From Chromobacterium haemolyticum (lineage in GTDB: Bacteria; Pseudomonadota; Gammaproteobacteria; Burkholderiales; Chromobacteriaceae), in NCBI RefSeq assembly GCF_002081825.1, contig NZ_MUKU01000010.1:103831-167830 (forward strand): a DNA stretch of 64,000 nt, written 5' to 3'. A model generated the notes under the pieces. It worked only from the letters and a program-made list of their open reading frames with translations. It was not told the origin of the DNA and made no database searches. Of the stretch, positions 1 to 7,719 are shown in pieces. The translations under genes and the position numbers were made by a program. Every line of letters starts with the position of its first letter. Position 1 is the stretch's first letter.

Positions 1-1033
1 GGTATTCGGCCTGCCGCTGGTGCTGGGCGATCCGGAAGGGCATCTGGTGCTGGCCACTTATCTGTACAAGCTGACCAATAAACTCGGCGTGCCGTCCTAT
101 CACCTGATGGCCGCGGTGGCGGTGTGTCTGATCGCCATTACTTTCCCGCTGGTCCTGTTGCAGCGCCGGCTGTTGCGCAGCGCTCAGCGTTTCGTCGCGC
201 TCAAGGGCAAGGCCGGTCGCCAGCATCCGCTATCGCTGGGGCCGTGGCGATATCTGGCGCTGGCCATCGTGCTGTTGTGGCTGTTTCTCACCGTGGTGGT
301 GCCGATTTCCGGCATTGCGCTGCGCTCCGTGGTCAGTCACTGGGGCGAGGGCGTGTCATTGCTGGAGACCTTGACGCTGGATCATTACGCGCTGGTGTTC
401 GAGGAAGACAACATCGTCCGCGCCATCGTCAACACGCTGGGTGTCGGCGTGATCGGCGGCGCGCTGGCGGTGGGCTTCTACACCCTGGTCGGTTTCGCGG
501 GTCATCGTCGCCACGATTGGGGGGCGCGCTTGCTGGATTACCTGGTGCTGTTGCCTCGCGCGGTGCCGGGCATCCTGGCCGGCTTGGCCTTTCTGTGGGT
601 GTTCTTGTTTGTGCCCGGCCTACAAGGCGCGAAGAACAGCATGCTGTCGATCTGGTTGGCCTACACCGTGGTCTGGCTGGCCTATGGCATGCGCTTGGTG
701 CAGAGCGCCTTGCTGCAAGTAGGGCCGGAGCTGGAAGAAGCCGCTCGCACCGCCGGGGCCAGTCAGCGGCGGACCAGTCTGGACGTGACCTTGCCTTTGA
801 TCCGTTTTGGTCTGCTGTCCAGTTGGCTGCTGATCTTCATGATTTTCGAGCGTGAGTACTCGACTGCGGTGTATCTGTTGTCGCCGGGCACCGAGGTGAT
901 CGGTTCCCTGCTGGTGTCCTTGTGGGCCACCGGCGCGGTGGACCAAGTGGCGGCTCTGTCTGTGATCAATATTTTGATGGTGGGCGCCGGCTTGGCGCTG
1001 GCCTTGCGTCTGGGAGTGAAACTGCATGACTAA
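1..1033 (+). CDS. ABC transporter permease, C-terminal part (5' end outside window)
   Basis: This is the inner-membrane permease of a binding-protein-dependent importer, cut by the window edge; the open frame runs back to base 2 with no convincing start. The visible part has several hydrophobic segments, a basic loop, then a second block of about six segments. The EAA-type cytoplasmic loop that docks on the ATPase is visible as EEAARTAGASQRRT near the C-terminus. A segment before the second block suggests a fused two-domain permease, as in the FbpB/ThiP class. It overlaps the next gene, the ATPase, by 8 bases, so the two are translated together. The substrate (ferric iron, thiamine or a phosphonate) cannot be decided here because the binding-protein gene lies outside the window. 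Confidence 0.85.
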   Translation, partial: VFGLPLVLGDPEGHLVLATYLYKLTNKLGVPSYHLMAAVAVCLIAITFPLVLLQRRLLRSAQRFVALKGKAGRQHPLSLGPWRYLALAIVLLWLFLTVVVPISGIALRSVVSHWGEGVSLLETLTLDHYALVFEEDNIVRAIVNTLGVGVIGGALAVGFYTLVGFAGHRRHDWGARLLDYLVLLPRAVPGILAGLAFLWVFLFVPGLQGAKNSMLSIWLAYTVVWLAYGMRLVQSALLQVGPELEEAARTAGASQRRTSLDVTLPLIRFGLLSSWLLIFMIFEREYSTAVYLLSPGTEVIGSLLVSLWATGAVDQVAALSVINILMVGAGLALALRLGVKLHD

Positions 1034-2096
1034 GCTGAGCGTGCGCGATCTGCATCTGAATTACGATCAGAATCCAATCTTGAAGGGTGTTTCCTTTGAT
1101 CTGGCCGCCGGCCAGGTGGTGTCCTTGCTTGGCGCTTCCGGCAGCGGCAAGACCACTTTGCTGCGCGCTATCGCCGGACTGGAGCAGCCGTCGGCAGGTC
1201 AAATCCTGCTGGACGGCGGGCCTTTGTATGACGCGTCCGCCGGCTGCAATCTGGCGGTGGAGCAGCGTTCCCTCGGCCTGGTGTTCCAGTCTTACGCCTT
1301 GTGGCCGCATCGCACCGTGGCGCAGAACGTCGGCTATGGTTTGAAATTGCGCCAGACTTCGACGGCGGAGATCGCCGCAAGGGTGAGGCAGATTCTGGAC
1401 AAGCTGGGGCTAGGGCATCTGGCGGAGCGCTATCCGCATCAATTGTCCGGCGGCCAGCAGCAGCGCGTGGCTATCGCCCGGGCGCTGATTTACAACCCGC
1501 CGGTGATCCTGCTGGACGAGCCGCTGTCCAATCTGGATGCCAAGCTGCGCGAAGAGGCGCGCGCGTGGTTGCGCGAACTGATCGTGTCGATGAACTTGTC
1601 CGCCTTGTGCGTCACCCACGATCAGGGTGAGGCGATGGCGATGTCGGACCAGATTTTGTTGTTGAAGAACGGTCGTATCGAACAGGCAGGCAGTCCTACC
1701 GAGCTGTATTCCGCGCCGGCTTCCCTTTATACCGCGCAATTCATGGGGGCCAACAATACGTTGCAGGCCAAGGTGGCTGCTCGGGACGGCGCCAGTGTCA
1801 CCTTGCAGGGCGAGGGCTGGAAACTTCGCGCCACTGCGAGGCAGGCATTGCAGGTGGGGCAGCAGGCCGAGGCGGTGATCCGTTTGGAACGGTTGCGCGT
1901 GCAGGATGAGCCGGGCGGCAACAGCCTGCCGGCCTGCTTGATCGCGTCGATGTATTTGGGCGACCGCTGGGAATACCTGTTGCAGCATGGAGATCTGCGC
2001 TTGCGCGCCTTTGGTCAGCAAGCCAAGCCCAAGGGCGAGTGCTGGGTGGAATTCGGGTTGGAGGATACTTGGGCGTTCGAGGCGGCGCCGGCCTGA
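1026..2096 (+). CDS. ABC transporter ATP-binding protein
   Basis: Cytoplasmic ATPase (356 aa) that powers the permease encoded just upstream. It has Walker A (GASGSGKTT, about residue 36), the Q-loop (VFQSYALWPH), the signature LSGGQQQR, Walker B (VILLDEPLSNLDA) and the switch histidine (CVTHDQGE). After about residue 240 comes a TOBE-like domain, typical of the FbpC/PotA/MalK class of importers. The ATG lies inside the 3' end of the permease gene, which indicates coupling. A hairpin with a T-run follows the stop, so this is the last gene of the operon. Metal or organic substrate is not determined; annotations such as iron or 2-aminoethylphosphonate uptake would be guesses. Confidence 0.9.
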   Translation: MTKLSVRDLHLNYDQNPILKGVSFDLAAGQVVSLLGASGSGKTTLLRAIAGLEQPSAGQILLDGGPLYDASAGCNLAVEQRSLGLVFQSYALWPHRTVAQNVGYGLKLRQTSTAEIAARVRQILDKLGLGHLAERYPHQLSGGQQQRVAIARALIYNPPVILLDEPLSNLDAKLREEARAWLRELIVSMNLSALCVTHDQGEAMAMSDQILLLKNGRIEQAGSPTELYSAPASLYTAQFMGANNTLQAKVAARDGASVTLQGEGWKLRATARQALQVGQQAEAVIRLERLRVQDEPGGNSLPACLIASMYLGDRWEYLLQHGDLRLRAFGQQAKPKGECWVEFGLEDTWAFEAAPA

Positions 2097-2121
2097 TTCC
2101 AGGCGCAGCAGGGGCATGACA

Positions 2122-2148
2122 GGGCGAGCGTGCAGCTTGCCCTTTTTT
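2122..2148 (+). terminator. intrinsic terminator after the ABC operon
   Basis: An 8-bp stem GGGCGAGC/GCTTGCCC (one G-T pair) with a 5-base loop is followed by six T residues. It lies 26 bases after the ATPase stop codon. Confidence 0.75.
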
Positions 2149-2247
2149 CATGGAGGTGTGGCGGAGACTGACTGTATTTTGCTAGAGACTATCGTTTATA
2201 GCTATCGCAGGAATGGCAGTGAACCGGAGAAGAAGGCTCCGGCAATG

Positions 2248-2275
2248 AAAAAGGCCCGCTTGCGCGGGCCTTTTT
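2248..2275 (-). terminator. bidirectional terminator, porin 3' end
   Basis: GGCCCGC/GCGGGCC stem with a 4-base loop, with five A before it and five T after it, so it can stop transcription from both sides. It lies just downstream of the porin stop and also backs up the ABC-operon terminator. Confidence 0.85.
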
Positions 2276-2313
2276 CTCATTCTGTTCGTGGGTTCTTGCG
2301 TCGAACCGACAAA

Positions 2314-3396
2314 TTAGAATGCGTGGATCATGTTCAGGCCGAAAGCCTTCAGATCCTTGTTAGCGTCGTTCTTGCCGCCTTTAACATCGATCAAGCCGTA
2401 CTGTGCACCGAAGGTGGTGCGCTTGGAGATCGCGTAGTCAACACCCAGTACGAACTGATTGTAGGTGCTGTCGTTCAGTTTCACGCCGCCAACTTCAACC
2501 TTGTCGCCGTGAGCGTAGGTGAATTTCGGAGTGAACGCGCCGATGGTGTAGGCAGTGGTCAGAGCGTATTCGCGGGTCTTAACGTTTTGGGTCAGATCAA
2601 CGTTGGTCAGATCCAGGCCTTTGTTAACCAGATCGTACCAGGTGGAGCCTTTCACTACATCCAGGCCACCTTTTTCTTGTTGATAGCCGAAAGCTACCAG
2701 CAGGTTGTTGGCGTTGTAGCCAACTTCCAGGCGATGCTTGTCGTTGCGACGGGAATTGTTACCATCGATGATGGCGGTGCCTTCGCGTTGGAAGCTGTAC
2801 TTGCCAAAGAAACCGCTATTCTCGTAACCCAGACCCAAGTTGTAAACTTCGCGGTCGGATTGAACTTTGCCAGTGGTGTCAGCAGTGCCAGCTTTGTTTT
2901 CTTTGGTGCCGTATTGCAGAGCGGCGCTGAAGCCAGCGATGCTCGGCAGGTCGTAGCGTACGGAGTTCTTCAGGCGGTTGCCGTCACGGGTGAAGATGCC
3001 CAGACCCAGTGCATCGTTGCGGTATTCCCAGCTGTCAACGATGCCCATATCGCTGTCCATGAAGTTGGACACGTTGCCCAGGCGCAGAGTGCCCAGGTCG
3101 CTTTGCAGGCCGATGAAGGAGTTGCGGTTGGCGAAAGTGCCGCTGCCGGAACCGGTACGGGATTGGCCGTCGATGCCAAAGCCGGTTTCAACTTGCCAGA
3201 TAGCCTTCAGACCGTTGCCCAGGTCTTCCTTGCCTTTGAAGCCGATACGGGAACCCAGGTCGTCGATGTTGGTTTGCTTGGTGGAACCATTGTCAACGTA
3301 TTCAACGCCGCCTTTGATTTTGCCGTAGATGGTCACGTCAGCGAAAGCTGCAGCCGGCAGAGTAGCTACCAGCAGGGCGATCAGACTCTTTTTCAT
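2314..3396 (-). CDS. neisserial-type trimeric porin
   Basis: Outer-membrane general porin of 360 aa. It starts with a classic signal peptide (basic MKKS, then a hydrophobic stretch ending AAAFA before DVTIYG). The mature part has the alternating beta-strand pattern of a 16-strand barrel and ends in a C-terminal phenylalanine (NMIHAF), the recognition signal for outer-membrane assembly. A TTG two codons upstream is possible, but the ATG at 3396 has AAGGA about 10 bases before it and gives the normal signal peptide. A possible promoter is TTGCAT-N17-TAGCAT at 3438-3466 (minus strand). The gene stands alone between terminators and has a long AT-rich upstream region, as expected for a highly expressed, regulated porin. 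Confidence 0.93.
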   Translation of the reverse strand: MKKSLIALLVATLPAAAFADVTIYGKIKGGVEYVDNGSTKQTNIDDLGSRIGFKGKEDLGNGLKAIWQVETGFGIDGQSRTGSGSGTFANRNSFIGLQSDLGTLRLGNVSNFMDSDMGIVDSWEYRNDALGLGIFTRDGNRLKNSVRYDLPSIAGFSAALQYGTKENKAGTADTTGKVQSDREVYNLGLGYENSGFFGKYSFQREGTAIIDGNNSRRNDKHRLEVGYNANNLLVAFGYQQEKGGLDVVKGSTWYDLVNKGLDLTNVDLTQNVKTREYALTTAYTIGAFTPKFTYAHGDKVEVGGVKLNDSTYNQFVLGVDYAISKRTTFGAQYGLIDVKGGKNDANKDLKAFGLNMIHAF

Positions 3397-3683
3397 GGTC
3401 AAGTCATCCTTTTATATGGGTTTAGGAATGTGAGCAAATGCTATTGGCTAAGTTGTGTAAATGCAACTTTTAGGTAAATACGGTGTTGCAAATCAACAAC
3501 CAATTGTTGCTTTGTATGTGTGGTTTTACATGGAAATGTCTTGCTAAGCCAATGAAGTAAATGGGTAAATCATGAAAATGGCTCATTGCGTGCAAGTGTT
3601 GTAAAAACGCACTTGCCGGCGGAAAGCCTTATGCAAAAGGGGTATCGACGGTGAGGGGAAGAATAGAATGATTCGGGGTGGTG

Positions 3684-3712
3684 AAAAAAAATAAGCCCGC
3701 GAGGAGCGGGCT
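3684..3712 (-). terminator. intrinsic terminator of the candidate sRNA
   Basis: AGCCCGC/GCGGGCT, 5-base loop, followed on the minus strand by a U-tract (eight A at 3684-3691 on the plus strand). The orientation fits only minus-strand transcription. Confidence 0.75.
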
Positions 3713-3776
3713 CAAAAATCAACGTGACTTGAAGAGAATTCACGATGCCGCAAGACGCACATCGGAACGAATTCAC
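3684..3776 (-). ncRNA. candidate small RNA (about 93 nt)
   Basis: A minus-strand transcription unit with no plausible coding frame. A near-consensus promoter (TTTACA-N17-TATGAT, 3783-3811) predicts a start near 3776. The unit ends in a strong hairpin, GCCCGC/GCGGGC with a 5-base loop, followed by an almost pure run of U (3684-3693). Between them are a second weaker hairpin (CGATG/CATCG arms) and two copies of GTGAATTC. Promoter, structured body and poly-U terminator at this spacing are what Hfq-type sRNAs look like. It lies upstream of the porin gene, but no pairing target was established. It could also be the short leader of something not recognised. Confidence 0.6.
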
Positions 3777-3782
3777 AATCGA

Positions 3783-3811
3783 ATCATAATAGAAAGCGAT
3801 GTCTATGTAAA
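3783..3811 (-). promoter_or_regulatory. sigma70-type promoter of the candidate sRNA
   Basis: On the minus strand, TTTACA at 3811-3806 and TATGAT at 3788-3783 are separated by 17 bases, each one mismatch from consensus. No gene start follows it before the terminator at 3712-3684. Confidence 0.6.
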
Positions 3812-4072
3812 TAGCTTGAAAAGAGATGGCGCACTTGAATATATGCTATTGGACGTGAGTGCTAACTTGTTGTTTGTAAAATATGTTTTGTTTTATTTTG
3901 TCTGTTTTGAAGTTGTACGAGGTTTGCAGTCTGTTCTTGCGTCCGCATAGATTGTTTGGTTTGGCGGTGTTAGGTTTCGCTTCTTTTGTTGGTCTTGGTT
4001 CCCGGTTAAGGTAGGTGGGTGGCATGGGCGAACGGTATGTCACTTACCCTGATAGAAGGAAGGACCGACAAG
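3812..4072. other. AT-rich gap upstream of metY
   Basis: About 260 bases, notably AT-rich to about 3990 compared with the flanking genes. Short open frames here start poorly and have no family resemblance. The last part must hold the metY promoter and leader; I looked for a SAM-riboswitch core and did not find one I could support. Confidence 0.5.
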
Positions 4073-5350
4073 ATGAAGCTGGAAACCCTGGCAGTACATG
4101 CCGGCTATGCGCCGGATCCGACAACCAAGGCGGTGGCGGTGCCCTTGTACCAAACCACCAGCTACGCATTCGACAGCACTCAGCACGGCGCGGATCTGTT
4201 TGATCTCAAGGTGCAGGGCAATATCTATACCCGCATCATGAACCCGACCACCGATGTGCTGGAAAAGCGGGTGGCTGCGCTGGAGGGCGGGATTGGCGCG
4301 CTGGCGGTGGCTTCCGGCATGGCGGCGATCACGTACGCGATACAAACTGTTGCCGAGGCCGGCGACAACATCATCGCGACCAGCACCCTGTATGGCGGCA
4401 CTTACAATTTATTCGCCCACACGCTGCCGCAGCTGGGCATCGAGGTGCGCTTTGTCAGTCACCGTCATCCGGAGCAAATAGGAGAAAAGGCGGATGCGCG
4501 CACCAAGGCGGTGTTTTGCGAATCCATTGGTAACCCGCTGGGCAATGTGGTCGACTTCGCCGCTTTCGCCGAGCAAGCGCATCGCCATGGTCTGCCCTTG
4601 ATCGTCGACAACACGGTGCCGTCGCCTTATCTATGCCGACCGTTCGAGCACGGCGCCGATATCGTGGTGCACAGCCTGACCAAATATCTGGGCGGACACG
4701 GCAACAGCATAGGCGGCGCTATTGTCGATAGCGGCCGTTTCCCCTGGGCCGAGCATGCCGAGCGCTTCGCGCGCTTGAACACGCCGGACGTCAGCTATCA
4801 CGGCGTCAACTATGTGGAAGCGCTGGGGGCGGCGGCCTATATCGCGCGGGCGCGAGTGGTGCCCTTGCGCAATATGGGAGCGGCGCTGGCGCCGTTCAAC
4901 GCCTTTCTGATTTTGCAAGGCATAGAGACACTGGCGTTGCGCATGGACCGAATCTGCGCCAACGCGCAGCAAGTGGCCGAGCATCTGCGAGCTCATCCTG
5001 CGGTGGAGTGGGTTGAATACGCCGGGCTGGAAGATCACCCGGACCACCACCTTGCCCAGCGTTACTTCGGCGGCCGGGCTTCCGGTGTTCTGTCCTTCGG
5101 CATCCGAGGCGGCGCGGCGGCAGGCGGGCGCTTCATCGACGCTTTGCAACTGGTGACCCGGCTGGTGAATATCGGCGACGCCAAATCGCTGGCCTGCCAC
5201 CCGGCCACCACCACTCATCGCCAGTTGTCGGCTGATGAGCAATTGCGCGCCGGGGTGCGGCCGGAAATGGTGCGTTTGTCGATAGGCATCGAACATATCG
5301 ACGACATTCTGGCCGACATCGACCAGGCGCTGACTGCTGCGGCGCGGTAA
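4073..5350 (+). CDS. metY: O-acetylhomoserine sulfhydrylase (aminocarboxypropyltransferase)
   Basis: Cytoplasmic PLP enzyme (425 aa) that makes homocysteine from O-acetylhomoserine and sulfide, or the methionine analogue with methanethiol. It is a Cys/Met-metabolism fold-type I protein with the glycine-rich SGMAA loop, the VDNT aspartate that holds the PLP ring, and the PLP lysine in HSLTKYLGGHG (about K204). The length and the LETLAVHAGY start match the MetY branch and not MetB. The ATG at 4073 is chosen over an upstream frame because AGAAGGAAGGA sits 9 bases before it and homologues begin here. It is a single gene. The window also encodes the reverse pathway (cbs, cystathionine lyase) at 34294-36875. 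Confidence 0.95.
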   Translation: MKLETLAVHAGYAPDPTTKAVAVPLYQTTSYAFDSTQHGADLFDLKVQGNIYTRIMNPTTDVLEKRVAALEGGIGALAVASGMAAITYAIQTVAEAGDNIIATSTLYGGTYNLFAHTLPQLGIEVRFVSHRHPEQIGEKADARTKAVFCESIGNPLGNVVDFAAFAEQAHRHGLPLIVDNTVPSPYLCRPFEHGADIVVHSLTKYLGGHGNSIGGAIVDSGRFPWAEHAERFARLNTPDVSYHGVNYVEALGAAAYIARARVVPLRNMGAALAPFNAFLILQGIETLALRMDRICANAQQVAEHLRAHPAVEWVEYAGLEDHPDHHLAQRYFGGRASGVLSFGIRGGAAAGGRFIDALQLVTRLVNIGDAKSLACHPATTTHRQLSADEQLRAGVRPEMVRLSIGIEHIDDILADIDQALTAAAR

Positions 5351-5440
5351 CGCTTGTTTGCGGATGTGTGAGGCAAGATGGAGGGCCGAAGAGGGGGGGC
5401 AAGCCGCGGTTGATCGCGAAGACACTATATATAGATGGAT

Positions 5441-5893
5441 TCAGCCGCGGTGCAGCACTTGCGGATTCATGCCGTTGGGCAGGTGGTGATGCCATTTGCC
5501 GTCGAGAAAGCTTTGAATCACATGCTGGACCTTGCCGTGCAGGGTCCAGCCGGCGTCTCGGGCGATGGCGGCCGCGGATAGCGGTTTGCCATCGGCTTGC
5601 GGCACCGGAGCAAGGTATTCCAACGGATGGTTCGCCAGCATGGGGTGTTCGATCTCCTCGCGCGACAGCAAGGTCAGTTGATGGTGCAGCGGGTCGCGCG
5701 CGATGCGTTGATAGAGCGCATCGATGTTTTCTTCAGGGCCTTCCAGTATTTGCAGAAAGTCGTCGTTCAGCATCAGCAGCACGCTGGCGATGCCCTGGCT
5801 TTGGTTGTAGTCGCGAAAATGGCGGATGCGCTTATGCATGGTTTCGGCTGAAACCGGGTGGTGGGCTGCGCTGCTATAGATCAGGCGGATCAT
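5441..5893 (-). CDS. BLUF-domain blue-light sensor
   Basis: A 150-aa soluble protein made of one BLUF (flavin, blue-light) domain with a short tail, so signalling would be through a partner protein. The flavin-site residues are present with canonical spacing: Tyr6 (LIYSS), Asn30 and Gln48 (FLQILEG), i.e. intervals of 24 and 18 as in Slr1694/AppA. The semi-conserved Trp and Met of the fifth strand seem to be missing: the matching region reads HPMLANHPLEY. The start has AGGAG upstream. It is transcribed alone, leftward, with a dispersed repeat about 50 bases upstream of its start. No EAL/GGDEF gene is adjacent; the EAL gene at 21617 is the closest cyclic-di-GMP gene here. Confidence 0.88.
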   Translation of the reverse strand: MIRLIYSSAAHHPVSAETMHKRIRHFRDYNQSQGIASVLLMLNDDFLQILEGPEENIDALYQRIARDPLHHQLTLLSREEIEHPMLANHPLEYLAPVPQADGKPLSAAAIARDAGWTLHGKVQHVIQSFLDGKWHHHLPNGMNPQVLHRG

Positions 5894-5941
5894 GTGCGCT
5901 CCTGCCGCGTGGCGATTGCTCTGGTTTCAGTATAGAGGTTT

Positions 5942-6086
5942 AGAACGTGTTTACGATCTCGCGAGCTAAGGCGAGGCAAGGCGAAAACGGCTGAGAAAGC
6001 GGAATGTATGCGTGGCACATGAGCATTTTGAGCTTGTTTTTAACGCCGTATCGCCGACGCGCAGCAGACTTTGAACAGGTTTTTAG
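5942..6086 (+). repeat. dispersed TIR repeat, copy 1
   Basis: About 145 bp starting AGAACGTGTTTACGATCT and ending in the matching inverted end (GACTTTGAACAGGTTTTTAG). The interior holds the family core (GGCGAAAACGGCTGAGAAAG, then GCGGAATGTA) and the CGGCGATACGGCGTTG-type right half seen in copies 3 and 8. The right end contains the stop codon of the GIDE gene. Confidence 0.85.
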
Positions 6087-7012
6087 AGCCGAGCCAGCTT
6101 GAGCCAGCCCAATACGCAGGCAAACGCCACGGCGGCGTGGAGCCAGGCTCGGCGGCGGAACCATCGCGCGCTTTGCTCCGGCGACAAGGTGGTGATGATG
6201 AGCGGCCCGCTTTGCTCATCGCCGCTCAGCAGCAAGGAGGCCGGCTGTCGTGCCAGTTCCTGCTGCAGGGCGATGACTTCGCGTTGCGCCGCCGCGCGCG
6301 CCAGCGACCACTCCTGTTCGCTGAGTTGGCCGTCTCCGTCCAGGTCGAAGCGGCGCAACAGGTCTTCCTTGTCGTTTTTCCATTCCGCCAGTTTGGCGCC
6401 GATGTCCAGGCGCAAGTCCAGAGCGGTGGCGCGAGAATCCAGGCGTCGCAACTGGCCGCGGATATAGATGGTCTCGTCTTCATCTATCCATTCCTCTATC
6501 AGCAGCATGCCATCTTCGTGCCAGCGGCGCCGGTGGCGGGCCACCACTTGCGCGGCGCCGGGGAGGATGGTGGCTTCCGCGTCGCCGTCCACTAGCAGGA
6601 AGCTGTCGTCGCTGCTGATTTCCGGAGGGTTGACACTGGTCGCCATTCGGTTGGAGCGTTGCAAGGCCCAGGCCAGCCAGTCATCCCAGTCCAGCTTGCG
6701 GCGCTCGTCTACGCGCCAGCAGCGATACCAGGCGCAGCGCCGGCCGCTTAAGGGGCTGTAGTTGAGCGCGCCGGGATGGCAGCGGGCCCGGCCGCATAAT
6801 TCGACCTGACCCAACGCCGCGCTGCCCAGCCTGGAGGTGGGCGTGTCCGCCACCTGGCGATAATGACGGTAGTTCATGCGCCAGCTTATCAGCCCGACGA
6901 TGGCCGCGATCAGCAGGCCGTGGCGGGCTTCTCCGCCAAGGAGCCATATGGCTGCGGCCAGCAGATACAGGGTCAGCCCCAGGACCTGCAGCACAGAGGG
7001 GAGAGCCGGCAT
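6083..7012 (-). CDS. GIDE-domain membrane protein with an EF-hand
   Basis: A 309-aa inner-membrane protein: hydrophobic segments at about 8-26 and 32-46, a cytoplasmic GIDE-type region (NYSPLSGRRCAWYR at about 85-98; the TILPGAA motif at about 148) and a C-terminal hydrophobic segment at about 288-306. Inserted at 223-234 is a textbook EF-hand loop, DLDGDGQLSEQE, which is unusual for this family and suggests calcium binding. It follows lemA with one base between stop and ATG, a pairing common in bacteria. The biochemical role is unknown; the domain is named after a eukaryotic E3 ligase, but no RING is present. Its TAA stop lies in the end of a dispersed repeat. Confidence 0.8.
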   Translation of the reverse strand: MPALPSVLQVLGLTLYLLAAAIWLLGGEARHGLLIAAIVGLISWRMNYRHYRQVADTPTSRLGSAALGQVELCGRARCHPGALNYSPLSGRRCAWYRCWRVDERRKLDWDDWLAWALQRSNRMATSVNPPEISSDDSFLLVDGDAEATILPGAAQVVARHRRRWHEDGMLLIEEWIDEDETIYIRGQLRRLDSRATALDLRLDIGAKLAEWKNDKEDLLRRFDLDGDGQLSEQEWSLARAAAQREVIALQQELARQPASLLLSGDEQSGPLIITTLSPEQSARWFRRRAWLHAAVAFACVLGWLKLARL

Positions 7013-7013
7013 G

Positions 7014-7586
7014 TCAGTCGCGCGCGAACAGCGCTTTCATGTCCACGTCGCGGGTTTCCGAGGCGGCAAAACGCAGCGGCCGGGCCGGCGGGAAGTGAAA
7101 TAATCGGGCCAGCAGCACATCGGGGAACTGTTCGATGCGGGCGTTGTGGAGTTTGACCGCCTCATTGTAAAGTTCGCGGCGATCCGCCAGCGCTTCTTCC
7201 AGTTGGCTGATGCGCGCGCTTAATTGCGAGAATTGCTGATCCGCCTGCAGCGCCGGATAGGCTTCGACCACCGCGTACAGCTGGCTGATCAGACCGTGCA
7301 GGCGGCCTTCCGCTGCGCCGAGGGCTTCCGGATCCCGGGCCCGGGCGGAATCGGCCACCGCGCCGCGGGCGGCCATGACCTGAGTCAGGGTTTCCTGTTC
7401 GAACTGGGCGTATTGCCGGCACACCTCCACCAGCTTAGGCAACTCGTCGTGTCGCTGTTTGAGGATGACATCGATATTGGCCCAGCTTTGCGTCAACTGG
7501 TGCTTCAAATTGATCAGCGCGTTGTATAGCGTGATCAGGTAGAGAAAGACGGCGGCGATGACGCCGAGAAAAACGGCGAGCTTCAT
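7014..7586 (-). CDS. lemA: LemA family protein
   Basis: A 190-aa protein with one N-terminal membrane helix (about 4-24) followed by a long alpha-helical cytoplasmic or periplasmic bundle. It has the family hallmark stretch LINLKHQLTQSWANIDVILKQ and the later AYPALQADQQF segment. LemA proteins are widespread and of unclear function; several are linked to envelope stress or to partner membrane proteins. GGAGAG stands before the ATG. It forms a two-gene operon with the GIDE protein. It is divergent from the DUF2520 gene, with 133 bases between the starts for both promoters. Confidence 0.92.
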   Translation of the reverse strand: MKLAVFLGVIAAVFLYLITLYNALINLKHQLTQSWANIDVILKQRHDELPKLVEVCRQYAQFEQETLTQVMAARGAVADSARARDPEALGAAEGRLHGLISQLYAVVEAYPALQADQQFSQLSARISQLEEALADRRELYNEAVKLHNARIEQFPDVLLARLFHFPPARPLRFAASETRDVDMKALFARD

Positions 7587-7719
7587 GGTGGGATCTCTCC
7601 GGAGGCAGGCGTCGCCGATGCGCGGCGTCCTTGCATCGCATTATCGTGCAACGATGTTTTTTTGTCTGCGCCCGGGTCGGGTCTCGCCCAGGCGGTTGAG
7701 ATATTCAGGGGGGGGCAGC

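Noticed and set aside
1987..3477. A 496-codon open frame on the plus strand opposite the porin gene
   Set aside because: It is the antisense of the porin, whose signal peptide, beta-barrel pattern and C-terminal Phe are clear; the plus frame has no domain or good start.
3678..3950. 90-codon frame over the sRNA candidate
   Set aside because: Poor start context, AT-rich random-like composition and an intrinsic terminator on the opposite strand within it.
3812..4072. SAM riboswitch upstream of metY
   Set aside because: I looked for the conserved cores of SAM-I, SAM-II and SAM/SAH elements and found no convincing match; a covariance search would be needed.
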